Of a stretch of 59,405 nt of DNA, positions 1-7,664 are shown one piece after another (position 1 is the stretch's first letter; every line of letters begins with the position of its first letter). Under the pieces are notes generated by a model, which had not been told where the DNA came from, ran no database searches, and saw only the letters and a program-made list of their open reading frames with translations. The stretch is from Geotoga petraea. GTDB taxonomy: Bacteria; Thermotogota; Thermotogae; Petrotogales; Petrotogaceae. The position numbers and the translations under genes were made by a program. The stretch is taken from assembly GCF_900102615.1 (NCBI RefSeq), contig NZ_FMYV01000001.1, forward strand, positions 1 to 59,405. The letters are read 5' to 3'.

Positions 1-252
1 CATTTCTCCGAGAGTTCCTTTCACTTTTTTACTTGTATATCCATTTCGGTAGTTATCTTTTTCTTCTGTTCTATCGTATTTTTCGTATCCTAGTTCTTCA
101 TCTAATTCAGCTTCTAACATTTCTTCTAATATCGTTCCTGATATCTCTTTTAGAAATCTGGTTACATCTGGTATTGTTTTTAATCCTTCTTTTTTGATCA
201 ATTCTTTGAAAAATGCTCTTTTTTCTCTTCTTTTCCTTGTTTCTTCTTTCAT
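1..252 (-). CDS. IS256-family transposase, N-terminal 84 residues (runs off the window)
   Basis: The frame is open from the ATG at 252 to the window edge. It begins MKEETRKRREKRAFFKEL, continues with ILEEMLEAELDEELGYEKYD and then NYRNGYTSKKVKGTLGEM. The last stretch is the RNGYxxKxVxTxxG hallmark of Mutator/IS256 DDE transposases, just before the catalytic domain. The N-terminus normally recognises DNA; the DDE residues lie beyond the edge. A CCAAAGGAGGTG Shine-Dalgarno precedes the ATG. Whether the full element is intact cannot be judged. Confidence 0.9.
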   Translation of the reverse strand, partial: MKEETRKRREKRAFFKELIKKEGLKTIPDVTRFLKEISGTILEEMLEAELDEELGYEKYDRTEEKDNYRNGYTSKKVKGTLGEM

Positions 253-307
253 TTTAAAAAACACCTCCTTTGGTTTTATTTTACTACCAAATTCGGTGTT
301 TTTTTAT

Positions 308-332
308 TTTACACAAAATTTCTTATACTCTC
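308..332. repeat. probable terminal inverted repeat of the IS256 element
   Basis: The segment TTTACACAAAATTTCTTAT followed by ACTCTC resembles the ends of IS256-type elements and lies about 55 bp outside the transposase start, as expected. Its partner lies outside the window, so the assignment rests on resemblance and position only. Confidence 0.55.
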
Positions 333-333
333 G

Positions 334-360
334 AAATGCAGTGGTTTTTCCACTGCATTT
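334..360 (-). terminator. hairpin downstream of the HD-domain gene
   Basis: There is a perfect 11-bp stem AAATGCAGTGG / CCACTGCATTT (334-344 and 350-360) with a TTTTT loop, directly 3-prime of the minus-strand HD gene. On that strand only TTT follows the stem before the IS end begins, so its U-tract is short. The insertion sequence appears to have landed right against it. Confidence 0.65.
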
Positions 361-370
361 TTTCTTTTTA

Positions 371-973
371 TTATTCGCTGATATCTATTTTATGTTTTTG
401 ATTCATTTCTTCGTGAAGACCTTTTAAATATTTTTCAATTCTTTCGTGTTTTTCTTCAGCTAACTCTTTTCCTTTTTTTGTATGCATTCCATCTTTCAAC
501 TTGAGTAATTTATCATAGAAATGCTGTATTTTACCCTGTATATCTCCTCTTTCATCTGCAAAGACTCTCATTATTCCAACATATCCTATGGCATCTAATC
601 TGTCAGCATCCTGTAATATTTTTGCCTCAATAGTTTCTGGTATAACTCCTTTAGAAAAGTTATGGACAGAAATTGCATAGCTAACCTCTTTAGCTTTTGG
701 ATAATTTAAACTTTTAAGGAATTCATAAGCTATTTTAGCCCCTGTGTTGGCATGATGGCCTTTTTTAATGTTATATTTATTAAGCATTTTTTTTGATCTT
801 CCTATATCGTGTAATAAAGCAGATATAATTACAACTTCTTTATCACATTCAACGGTATCGGCAATAAGTTTTGCATTATAAACTACTCTCAAAATATGCT
901 CTAAATCATGATTTCCATCTAAATCAGCGTTTGTTAAAAGTTCTTCTGATTTATTAATTATATTTTCATTCAT
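371..973 (-). CDS. HD-domain phosphohydrolase (YedJ-like)
   Basis: This 200-residue soluble protein has the metal-binding HD pattern. NHDLEH near residues 21-26 supplies the first histidine, LLHDIGR at 53-59 carries the HD dyad, a GHHAN stretch near 70 supplies more histidines, and LQDADRLDAIG further on supplies the distal Asp. Such COG1418/YedJ-type proteins hydrolyse phosphate esters of nucleotides or related compounds; the substrate here is unknown. The ATG at 973 follows a GAGGTGG-type ribosome site. It stands alone, ends at a hairpin, and diverges from the cytochrome-like pair at 1131. Confidence 0.85.
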   Translation of the reverse strand: MNENIINKSEELLTNADLDGNHDLEHILRVVYNAKLIADTVECDKEVVIISALLHDIGRSKKMLNKYNIKKGHHANTGAKIAYEFLKSLNYPKAKEVSYAISVHNFSKGVIPETIEAKILQDADRLDAIGYVGIMRVFADERGDIQGKIQHFYDKLLKLKDGMHTKKGKELAEEKHERIEKYLKGLHEEMNQKHKIDISE

Positions 974-1063
974 TTTACCACCTCATTTCTATTATAACAT
1001 TGTAAAATTCACTAAAATCAAACATTCTTTTGTAAACAATTTTTTATGGTTTTTTTGAACTAT

Positions 1064-1093
1064 TTGACAATAGTCCGCTCTATAAGATATAAT
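1064..1093 (+). promoter_or_regulatory. sigma-70 promoter for the haem-membrane/DOMON operon
   Basis: TTGACA at 1064-1069 and TATAAT at 1088-1093 are separated by 18 bp. The expected start of transcription is about 20-25 nt before the ribosome site AGGAGG at 1117-1122. Confidence 0.75.
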
Positions 1094-1130
1094 ATTTTTA
1101 ATGTATATTTAAGATTAGGAGGTGTTTTTA

Positions 1131-1529
1131 TTGGAAATATATCTTGTATTAGGCGAGATTACTGCCTTTTTACTTATACTAAATATTTGTTATTATTTGG
1201 TTAAGTTATACTATAAAAGACATAAATTTAGCTCTAAAGAAGCCAAACAAAAATTTATTCAAAGAATGAAAAAGATATCTATTTTTCATAGGTATAATGG
1301 AATTATCATTGTAATCTTGGCAATAATTCATGGAACTTTAGCTCTTGGAACTATTTTTACCCTTCATACTGGTACTATTTTGTTGTCTGCAATTATTATA
1401 AATTTACTTATTTATGTTTTGGGAAGATTAAAATTGTTAAAAAAATGGTTGTTAATTCATAGATACATGGCTTTTTTGATATTTATTTTTTTAATAATTC
1501 ATTTAACAGTTCCATCGTTATTCGGATAA
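1131..1529 (+). CDS. four-helix membrane protein with paired histidines, ferric-reductase/cytochrome b-like
   Basis: The protein has about 132 residues with four predicted membrane helices. Histidines sit at helix ends in FHRYNG, IIHGTL, LIHRYM and IIHLTV. That is a bis-His arrangement as in b-type haem membrane domains (ferric reductase-like and cytochrome b561-like families), so it probably carries haem across the membrane. I chose TTG 1131 because AGGAGG at 1117-1122 is 8 nt upstream; a GTG at 1122 overlaps that site. The next gene, 18 bp on, encodes a secreted DOMON protein, a frequent partner or fused domain of such cytochromes. Haem binding is inferred from histidine placement only. Confidence 0.65.
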   Translation: MEIYLVLGEITAFLLILNICYYLVKLYYKRHKFSSKEAKQKFIQRMKKISIFHRYNGIIIVILAIIHGTLALGTIFTLHTGTILLSAIIINLLIYVLGRLKLLKKWLLIHRYMAFLIFIFLIIHLTVPSLFG

Positions 1530-1547
1530 TATAAAGGAGTTATAATT

Positions 1548-2090
1548 ATGAAATTAAAGGAAATCTTAGTGTTGTTTTTAATGGTTATTATTTCTACATT
1601 TGTTTTTGGTGATAATCATAGCAATCAAGTGAATAGCAAAATGGTAGAAGGATTGACCTATACAAATTATATAGAAACCGAATTAGGAATGGATATTTAT
1701 TGGGAATTTTCAGAAAATCAAGAATTATTCATGATGTTAAAAGCTCCCGTATCTGGTTGGATATCAATAGGATTTGAACCAAGTAAAAAGATGAAAGGTG
1801 CAAAAATAATAATTGTGGGATTTAAGGATGAAGAAGTTATTCTCGAAGAATATTATGGTAATACACAAATAAGCCATAGGAAAATAAAAGAAAAATATAT
1901 AACGGAATTCTATGGAGAAAGAACAGAAGAATATTCTTTGGCTGAATTTGTAATTCCGTTAGATAATGAATCAAGATATAATAGCTTACAACCAGGTAGT
2001 ATAATCAAGACTATAATTGCATACCATAATAGTTCGGATAGTTTTTCAAGAAGGCACTCTAAAAGAGATACAATAGATATTAACTTTTAA
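1548..2090 (+). CDS. secreted DOMON-domain protein
   Basis: It starts with a signal peptide (MKLKEILVLFLMVIISTFVFG). Residues of about 35-175 look like a DOMON (dopamine beta-monooxygenase N-terminal) beta-sandwich: MDIYWEF, LFMMLKAPVSGWISIGF, KGAKIIIVGF and EEYYGNTQISHR, then a late FVIPL strand. DOMON domains bind haem or sugars and often feed electrons to a membrane cytochrome b. The Met residues in MMLK and the late His in SHR are possible haem ligands. It is co-transcribed with the four-helix protein upstream, so a periplasmic redox pair is the natural reading. The redox partner is unknown. Confidence 0.7.
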   Translation: MKLKEILVLFLMVIISTFVFGDNHSNQVNSKMVEGLTYTNYIETELGMDIYWEFSENQELFMMLKAPVSGWISIGFEPSKKMKGAKIIIVGFKDEEVILEEYYGNTQISHRKIKEKYITEFYGERTEEYSLAEFVIPLDNESRYNSLQPGSIIKTIIAYHNSSDSFSRRHSKRDTIDINF

Positions 2091-2126
2091 AAATAAATGC
2101 AACCATTTTAATGGCTGCATTTATTT
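2091..2126. terminator. bidirectional terminator
   Basis: The stem AAATAAATGCA / TGCATTTATTT (2091-2101 and 2116-2126) continues inside as CCATT / AATGG with one mismatch. It lies between convergent genes and has A/T runs on both sides, so it can serve both. Confidence 0.85.
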
Positions 2127-2687
2127 TTATACGATGTTGTCAAAGAACTCTTGTGAAATGTATTGTGGTTCATATGATTCGTTATATTTATTGAGTTGTC
2201 TTATAAAAGCTCTCATGTGATTTTCTGATCCTTTTTTTAAATTATTTAAAACTCTATCTACTTCATCATCATAGTTTTTAGAAAGCATTTCATCCAGATC
2301 AAAAATATCCAAATCTTCTATAGTCGCCCCAACTTCAATGGCATCGATTATTGAACCAGAAGCTTTTTCGATTAAAGTATCATATAAATCCTGTAATTCA
2401 GGTAATTGATAAACTCCTCTTTCATCTGAAATATCAATATAATCAAATCCATATTCATTAAGTAGATATTCTACAGCATCCATATGATTTTGCTCACTGT
2501 TTGAAATGTTGTCAAAAGTTCTTAACCCATACATATCGTATAATTCAGCGTAGACATCTCTGGCAACTTTTTCTTCTTGATAAAGATACAAAAGATCATT
2601 CTCTAATTCTGGAGTAGCAGCAAAACTACTAATAGAAACTAACAACACCATAATAATTAATAATAAACTTATAATACTTTTCTTCAT
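2127..2687 (-). CDS. secreted DUF2202 (ferritin-like) protein
   Basis: The protein has 186 residues with an N-terminal signal peptide (MKKSIISLLLIIMVLLVSI, cut near SFAA). The mature part is helical and carries LLYLYQEEKVARDVYAELYD and NSEQNHMDAVEYLLNEYG, the two ExxxxRD and ExxH helices typical of DUF2202. That family is ferritin-like in fold, with Glu/His residues arranged to bind metal; SENHMRAF near residue 155 repeats the pattern. The function of DUF2202 proteins is not established. Monocistronic; AAAGGAGATG precedes the ATG. Confidence 0.8.
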   Translation of the reverse strand: MKKSIISLLLIIMVLLVSISSFAATPELENDLLYLYQEEKVARDVYAELYDMYGLRTFDNISNSEQNHMDAVEYLLNEYGFDYIDISDERGVYQLPELQDLYDTLIEKASGSIIDAIEVGATIEDLDIFDLDEMLSKNYDDEVDRVLNNLKKGSENHMRAFIRQLNKYNESYEPQYISQEFFDNIV

Positions 2688-2835
2688 TTAACTCATCTCC
2701 TTTAAATTTAATTTCAATAATATTATAGTTTTAAACTATTAAATAAACCTATAATTTTAATGTGTAAATAACTAAAAATTGTGTGAAATTATGTGATATA
2801 AAAAATACGGATTATAAGCAAATAAATGTATTTAT

Positions 2836-2864
2836 TTGACAATATCTTTTTATTTTGCTATAAT
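2836..2864 (+). promoter_or_regulatory. consensus sigma-70 promoter of the met leader and operon
   Basis: TTGACA at 2836-2841, an exact 17-bp spacer, and TATAAT at 2859-2864. Transcription should start near 2871, just ahead of the leader ORF ribosome site GGGAG at 2879-2883. Confidence 0.88.
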
Positions 2865-2892
2865 AATAAAAAATTAAAGGGAGAGGCCTTTT

Positions 2893-2994
2893 ATGAAAAA
2901 TAATAAAATAATTCAAAAAATAAATATTAACTTATTCAATATGATGATGCCATGGTGTAACCGATTCTTTAGCCATGGTTGTTTTGTTATGTAA
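2893..2994 (+). CDS. 33-residue leader peptide with three consecutive Met codons
   Basis: This short ORF lies between a perfect promoter and a strong terminator, ahead of metQ. It has an AAAGGGAGAGG ribosome site 8 nt before ATG 2893. Its second half reads MMMPWCNRFFSHGCFVM: codons 17-19 are ATG ATG ATG (2941-2949) and the last sense codon is also ATG. Runs of the regulated amino acid in a leader ORF are the hallmark of ribosome-mediated attenuation (as in trp and his), here matching a methionine importer. There are also two Cys codons, so cysteine sensing is the main alternative. I know of no family for this peptide. Confidence 0.7.
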   Translation: MKNNKIIQKININLFNMMMPWCNRFFSHGCFVM

Positions 2995-3050
2995 AATAAT
3001 CAAGGATAATCAAAGGACGGTTACTTTTAAAAAGTAACCGTCCTTTTTTT
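2950..3050 (+). promoter_or_regulatory. candidate methionine attenuator: leader hairpin, antiterminator and terminator
   Basis: The terminator stem GGACGGTTACTT / AAGTAACCGTCC (3015-3026 and 3032-3043) is followed by seven T (3044-3050). GTAACCG at 2957-2963, right after the triple Met codons, is complementary to CGGTTAC (3018-3024) in the 5-prime terminator arm and could form an antiterminator. CCATGG at 2950-2955 can pair with CCATGG at 2973-2978 and hold GTAACCG in its loop. A ribosome waiting at the first Met codon would cover CCATGG and leave GTAACCG free. The terminator is clear; the switching is inferred. No T-box or SAM riboswitch signature is visible. Confidence 0.7.
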
Positions 3051-3076
3051 ATATAAAAACTATGGAGGTGTTATTT

Positions 3077-3874
3077 ATGAGGAAGTTAGTAGGAATTTTG
3101 GTGGTTTTAGTATTAGTTGTTGGAGGCGTTTTATATTATTTTAATGCTGGTGAGGATGTTTTAAGAGTTGGTGCTACCCCAGTGCCACACGCGGAAATTT
3201 TGGAGGTTGTTAAAGAAGACTTTGAAAAAGAAACTGGAGCTACTTTAGAAATTATTGAATTTAACGATTATGTTCAACCCAATTTAGCTTTGGATGATGG
3301 TTCGATTGATGCAAACTTTTTTCAGCATGGGCCTTATTTAGAATCATTTTCGAAAAATCAAGGATTAGAAGATTTGATATCTATAGCTAAAATTCACGTT
3401 GAACCTATGGGCTTTTATTTGAAATCTGATGAAGTGCAAGAAGGTGATACAATAGTTATTCCTAACGATAGCACAAATGAAGGAAGAGCATTAATTCTTT
3501 TGGAAAATAATGGTCTAATAACTTTAGAAGAAGAAGAAAAACTAACAGCAACAGTGCAGAATATAATAGGCAATCCTTTAAATTTGAAATTTGTCGAATT
3601 AGACGCTGCTTATTTACCAAGAACGTATAAAGAAGATGACACAGTTAATGGTGCCGTGATAAACACTAATTATGCCATTCAAGCTGATTTAAATCCATTG
3701 ACTGATGCTTTGTTTATAGAAGGTTCCGAATCTCCTTATGCAAATATAATAACTGTTAAGGAAGAAAACAAAGATGATGATCTAATCAAAACATTAATTG
3801 AACTTTTGCAATCTCAAAAAGTAAAAGATTTTATAAATGAAAAATACAAGGGTGCTGTAGTTCCAGTATTCTAA
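3077..3874 (+). CDS. metQ: methionine ABC transporter, substrate-binding protein (NlpA/MetQ family)
   Basis: The roughly 265-residue protein has the NlpA/MetQ pattern: LRVGATPVPHAEILEVV, then FNDYVQPNLALDDGSIDANFFQHGPYLE, IAKIHVEPMGFY, IPNDSTNEGRALILLE and a late INTNYAIQADLNP. It captures methionine outside the inner membrane and hands it to MetI. The start is ATG 3077, since GGAGGTG at 3064-3070 overlaps the alternative ATG at 3062. The N-terminus is a hydrophobic helix (VGILVVLVLVVGGVLYYF) with no lipobox cysteine, so it is probably anchored by the helix and not as a lipoprotein, unusual for MetQ. It is the first gene of metQNI, behind the attenuator. Confidence 0.9.
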   Translation: MRKLVGILVVLVLVVGGVLYYFNAGEDVLRVGATPVPHAEILEVVKEDFEKETGATLEIIEFNDYVQPNLALDDGSIDANFFQHGPYLESFSKNQGLEDLISIAKIHVEPMGFYLKSDEVQEGDTIVIPNDSTNEGRALILLENNGLITLEEEEKLTATVQNIIGNPLNLKFVELDAAYLPRTYKEDDTVNGAVINTNYAIQADLNPLTDALFIEGSESPYANIITVKEENKDDDLIKTLIELLQSQKVKDFINEKYKGAVVPVF

Positions 3875-3888
3875 TTGGAGGAGTTAAA

Positions 3889-4881
3889 GTGTTGGAAGTA
3901 AAAGATTTAAATCTAATATATAATCAGAAGTTACATGTTTTGAAAAATATAAACTTTGAAGTAAAAAAAGGAGAAGTTGCAGGTATAATAGGTCTTTCTG
4001 GAGCAGGGAAGACCTCTATACTTAGATCTTTGGTTTTGCTTGAAAAACCAACAAGTGGAGAAATTAAGCTTAACGGTAAAGATTTGTCAAAATTGAAAGA
4101 GAGAGATTTGATGATAGAAAGGAAAAAGATAAGCGTAGTTTTTCAAAATTATAACCTCTTAAGTACAAGAACTGTGTATGAGAATATAGCACTTCCTCTG
4201 GAAATTAATAAAGAAAAAAATATAAAAGATAGAGTTCTAAAATTAGCTGAAGAAGTGGGGTTAAAAGACAGGTTAGACCATTACCCTTCTTCTCTATCTG
4301 GAGGGGAAAAACAAAGAACCGCGATAGCAAGGGGTATGATAAACAATCCAGAGATATTATTGCTGGATGAACCAACTTCGGCTCTTGATCCAAATACCAC
4401 TGATAGGATTTTAAAATTAGTTCTTGATCTAAATAAAAAACATGATTTATCTACAATAATTGTTACCCATGAAATGGATGTAATAAAAAGAGCTTGTGAC
4501 AGAGTTGTTTATTTGAAAAATGGTGAAGTAAACTTTTTTGGGCCTGTATATAAATTTTTTATTGAAAAAGAAAAAGAGATATATGAAGAATTCTATAAAG
4601 AAATAAATATTGATTGGAAAGCCACACGGAAGAAAAGTGGCAAAGAAAATCAAAAGTTAATTAAAGTTACTTTTTATGGGGACTCTACTCATGAACCTAT
4701 TTTAGATGAAATATCGAAAAAATATGATGTTAAATTGAACTATATATATGGAAAAATTGAACATCTAAAATTAAAACCATATGGAACTTTGATCATTGTT
4801 GTTGAATACGAAGATAGAGATATTGAAGGTTTTATGAAAGAATTGGAATCAAAGGTTTATAAATTGGAGGAATTGTTATGA
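3889..4881 (+). CDS. metN: methionine ABC transporter ATP-binding protein
   Basis: This is a 330-residue ABC ATPase. Walker A is GLSGAGKTS near residue 34, the Q-loop VVFQNYNLL, the signature LSGGEKQRTAIARG, Walker B ILLLDEPTSALD and the switch His in VTHEMD. After about residue 250 a NIL/ACT-like domain (LIKVTFYGDSTHEPILDEISKKY) is present. In MetN this domain binds methionine and inhibits transport when internal methionine is high. GTG 3889 follows GGAGGAG at 3877-3883; TTG 3892 is a possible alternative. The stop overlaps the metI start (ATGA), so the two are translationally coupled. Confidence 0.93.
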   Translation: MLEVKDLNLIYNQKLHVLKNINFEVKKGEVAGIIGLSGAGKTSILRSLVLLEKPTSGEIKLNGKDLSKLKERDLMIERKKISVVFQNYNLLSTRTVYENIALPLEINKEKNIKDRVLKLAEEVGLKDRLDHYPSSLSGGEKQRTAIARGMINNPEILLLDEPTSALDPNTTDRILKLVLDLNKKHDLSTIIVTHEMDVIKRACDRVVYLKNGEVNFFGPVYKFFIEKEKEIYEEFYKEINIDWKATRKKSGKENQKLIKVTFYGDSTHEPILDEISKKYDVKLNYIYGKIEHLKLKPYGTLIIVVEYEDRDIEGFMKELESKVYKLEELL

Positions 4882-5516
4882 TAGATGAATTTATAAGAGC
4901 CACTTTGGAAACAATATATATGACATTTGTATCGGGCGGTATTTCTATCATTTTTGGTATTCCTTTGGGAATTTTATTGTTTTTTCTATCAAGATCAAAA
5001 AAATCTTTGAATAGAAGAATTTACTATTTTGTAGATTTCTTTGTTAACGTTTTTAGATCAATACCTTTTATTATTCTAATAATACTCTTAATACCTTTGA
5101 CAAAGATAATAATAGGAACAATAATCGGGCCAAATTCGGCAATAGTAGCACTTTCTATAGCGGCAATTCCTTTTATGGGTAGATTAGCTGAAAACTCTTT
5201 TAACAACTTATCCCAAGGTCTTATAGATACTGCGACGGTATTGGGGATGAATAAAAGACAATTTGTTTTCAAAATTTTAATTCCAGAATCGCTTGCAGAT
5301 ATTATTTCTGGTATAACTCTTTTGCTGATCAATTTGATAACTTTTACAGCGATCGCTGGGGCAGTTGGGGCTGGAGGCCTTGGAGCTATGGCTATAAATT
5401 ATGGTTATCAAAGGTTTAGATGGGATATACTGTGGTTAGATGTAATAATCTTAATATTCATAACGCAATTAATTCAGTATTATGGGAACAAATTATCAAA
5501 ATCATTAAGAAAATAA
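4878..5516 (+). CDS. metI: methionine ABC transporter permease
   Basis: The 212-residue integral membrane protein has five or so helices and the BPD-type EAA loop: AENSFNNLSQGLIDTATVLGMNKRQFVFKILIPESL, where the EAA-loop Gly and its surroundings contact MetN. The length is normal for MetI (about 215). It overlaps metN by 4 bp and ends the operon. No strong terminator is visible in the 144-bp gap that follows, so weak read-through into the hydrolase gene is possible. Confidence 0.92.
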   Translation: MIDEFIRATLETIYMTFVSGGISIIFGIPLGILLFFLSRSKKSLNRRIYYFVDFFVNVFRSIPFIILIILLIPLTKIIIGTIIGPNSAIVALSIAAIPFMGRLAENSFNNLSQGLIDTATVLGMNKRQFVFKILIPESLADIISGITLLLINLITFTAIAGAVGAGGLGAMAINYGYQRFRWDILWLDVIILIFITQLIQYYGNKLSKSLRK

Positions 5517-5660
5517 ATAAACATTTTATAAAAAACTTAATAAAAACATAATTATTGAAAATATTTACGGCGTCTTATGCAATAAAAAGCATTCAATAAG
5601 TTACTAAAATTTGTTAAAAATGGTAGAATATAGATAAGAAAGAAAAAAGGAAGTGAATAA

Positions 5661-6596
5661 TTGCAAACAAAAACATTAATGCTAATTTTATTGTTTACAA
5701 TTCCTTTTTTGTATAATTATGAAGATGGAGTATATTCTCATAGAGAATTAGCTTATTCTGATAGTAAATTTATGCGAATAGATGGTTTTGATGTTCATTA
5801 TAAAGAATACGGTGAACAAAATGAAAAAACCATTATTTTGTTACATGGTTTTGGCTCTCATACATACACATGGGATAAAGTTATCAAACAGTTAGGAGAA
5901 AAATATCATGTCATTGCTTTTGATCGTTCATCTTTTGGGCTAACAGAGAGGGTTTTTGATATTGAAGAAAATATTTATTCTACTGATTATCAGATAGATT
6001 TAATAAAAAAAATAATGAACAAAAAAAATATTGAAAAAGCTATTTTAATAGGCAATTCAGCAGGAGGCACAATTTCTTTAAACTTTTATTTTAGATATCC
6101 AGAATTAGTGGAAAGACTAATTCTGGTGGATGCTGCTGTTTATGTCGGTGGTGGTTTTCCAGATTTTGTCAAATTATTACTATTTTTACCACAGGTTAAT
6201 TATTTAGGTCCTGAAATAACTTCTATTTTGTTGAATAATAACAGTGATGAATTTATTAAGTCTGCCTTTTATGATGATTTAAAGGTAACAGATGAAGTTT
6301 TGGCTGAATATAAAAGACCAACTTTGGTTAAAGGATATAAAAAGGCTTTTTGGGAATTTATTAAAGGAACTCAAAATTACGAAATAATTGAAAAACTTGA
6401 TGAAATTGAAGTTCCTACGCTTGTTATTACTGGAGATAATGATGTTATAGTACCAACTGAACAAAGTATAAAATTATCTAAAGATATTAAAAATTCAAAA
6501 TTAGTTATTCTGGAAAATACGGGACATTTACCTCAAGAAGAAAATCCAGTTGAATTTATACAAGTTGTTGAAAAATTTTTAAAAACAGAACAATGA
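5661..6596 (+). CDS. alpha/beta-hydrolase, membrane-anchored or secreted
   Basis: The protein has 311 residues. A hydrophobic N-terminus (TLMLILLFTIPFLY) suggests a signal anchor. The alpha/beta-hydrolase core is complete: the oxyanion region LLHGFGSHTYTWD near residue 61, the nucleophile elbow GNSAGG near 131, Asp in TGDNDVIVP near 257 and His in NTGHLPQEENP near 285. It resembles the MhpC/BphD-like esterase and hydrolase group; the substrate cannot be read from sequence. TTG 5661 is chosen for its AAGGAAGTG ribosome site. It lies 46 bp before the exopolysaccharide-type genes and may share their transcript. Confidence 0.85.
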   Translation: MQTKTLMLILLFTIPFLYNYEDGVYSHRELAYSDSKFMRIDGFDVHYKEYGEQNEKTIILLHGFGSHTYTWDKVIKQLGEKYHVIAFDRSSFGLTERVFDIEENIYSTDYQIDLIKKIMNKKNIEKAILIGNSAGGTISLNFYFRYPELVERLILVDAAVYVGGGFPDFVKLLLFLPQVNYLGPEITSILLNNNSDEFIKSAFYDDLKVTDEVLAEYKRPTLVKGYKKAFWEFIKGTQNYEIIEKLDEIEVPTLVITGDNDVIVPTEQSIKLSKDIKNSKLVILENTGHLPQEENPVEFIQVVEKFLKTEQ

Positions 6597-6642
6597 AGAA
6601 GATGTTCGTTTTTTATTAATCCTAAATTATGGGTGATTCTAT

Positions 6643-7653
6643 ATGAAAAATACTGTAATTCTAATAATTATTTTAATATTTAGTGTAACTATATTCTCAA
6701 AGGGGATAATAATTGGAGAAGATCTCTTTATCTTAAAAACCTTTAGAGATGGTAAAAATGAAGATATACTAAACATAGTCAATAACATAGATGAACACTT
6801 TGATGAAGTTATTATACATATGGGTAGGGCGAATGTTTCTGAGAGAGGAAACTTCTTCTTTTATAGAACATCAAAAGAAAATCTAAAATATTTTTCTGAT
6901 CTTTTAGAAGATAGAGGAATAAAGTTGTTCTTATGGTTTTTTGATAGTTTTGGGTCAGAAGATTTTTTGTCATTATACAATGATAGATTTAGTTTGATCA
7001 CATCAAACAAAAAATTTATAGATGATTTGGGTCTTAATTATGCAGGTGTAGTCGTAGATTTTGAATGGATTAACCTTGGAGAAGGTGAAAATACAGAAAA
7101 ATACATGACGTTTTTAAAAGACATAAAAACTGTTTTTACAGGTAAAGAGTTATTGGCTTTCACCAATACTATAGATTCAGAAATTGAAAATACGAAAAGA
7201 GGATATGATCTTAAAAAGATGGCAGAGGTCATAGATGGAATGATCCCCATGTTATATGTAGTGGATTTTGGGTTGTACTATGAAAATGATGAAATAAAGA
7301 TGAATTTTTCAGATGATAGAATAGAGAATTTGTTAAACTTTTATTCGAATTATGAAAAAATTTACCCGGCCTTTTCTGTGACATCTGGGCTACTTTTGGT
7401 TAGGAATGGAAAAGTATTTTATATAAAAGATATTTCTCATGCATCAATTCCAGATGGATTAGAAATTGTTGGGAAACAAGAATCTCAATACCACAACATA
7501 TTTAAGTTAAATGTAAAAAAAGATATTGAAATTACAAGAAATGATGGTGTTTTAGAAACTATTAAAAAAGGCGAAGAACTTTTTATTTTAGAAGTGAAAG
7601 AACTAATTTATGAAATTTCAGATTACATTTGGAATTATACTTTTTATTTTTAA
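6643..7653 (+). CDS. secreted TIM-barrel protein resembling GH18-type glycoside hydrolases
   Basis: The 336-residue protein has a signal peptide (NTVILIIILIFSVTIFS). The body reads like a beta/alpha barrel: FDEVIIHMGR, RGIKLFLWFFDSFG, NYAGVVVDFEWINLG, KELLAFTNTIDS and DGMIPMLYVVDFG. The segment GVVVDFEW resembles the DxxDxDxE strand of GH18/GH18-like enzymes, with the Glu as potential acid; family membership is only suggested. It precedes a signalling protein and a polymerising glycosyltransferase, so it may trim or modify an exported glycan, as PgaB does for PNAG. Short linker to the next gene (stop 7653, start 7665). Confidence 0.55.
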   Translation: MKNTVILIIILIFSVTIFSKGIIIGEDLFILKTFRDGKNEDILNIVNNIDEHFDEVIIHMGRANVSERGNFFFYRTSKENLKYFSDLLEDRGIKLFLWFFDSFGSEDFLSLYNDRFSLITSNKKFIDDLGLNYAGVVVDFEWINLGEGENTEKYMTFLKDIKTVFTGKELLAFTNTIDSEIENTKRGYDLKKMAEVIDGMIPMLYVVDFGLYYENDEIKMNFSDDRIENLLNFYSNYEKIYPAFSVTSGLLLVRNGKVFYIKDISHASIPDGLEIVGKQESQYHNIFKLNVKKDIEITRNDGVLETIKKGEELFILEVKELIYEISDYIWNYTFYF

Positions 7654-7664
7654 GGGATGATTTT

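Larger units (their letters stand above)
1..332 (-). mobile_element. IS256-family insertion sequence, one end only
   Basis: This is the 5-prime end of an IS256-type element; the rest lies beyond the left edge. It holds the N-terminus of a Mutator-type transposase and, outside it, a terminal sequence reading (minus strand) GAGAGTATAAGAAATTTTG then TGTAAA, which has the shape of IS256-family inverted-repeat ends (a purine-rich start and a TTGTGTAAA inner end). The outer limit near 332 is inferred from that resemblance. The other end and any target duplication cannot be seen. Confidence 0.8.

Noticed and set aside
194-427. 77-codon ORF near the left edge
   Set aside because: It runs across the IS end and the HD gene on the opposite strand; its composition is that of a shadow frame.
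2893-3060. SAM riboswitch or T-box upstream of metQ
   Set aside because: No SAM-I junction motifs and no T-box AGGGUGG-type sequence are visible; the region is filled by the leader ORF and terminator.
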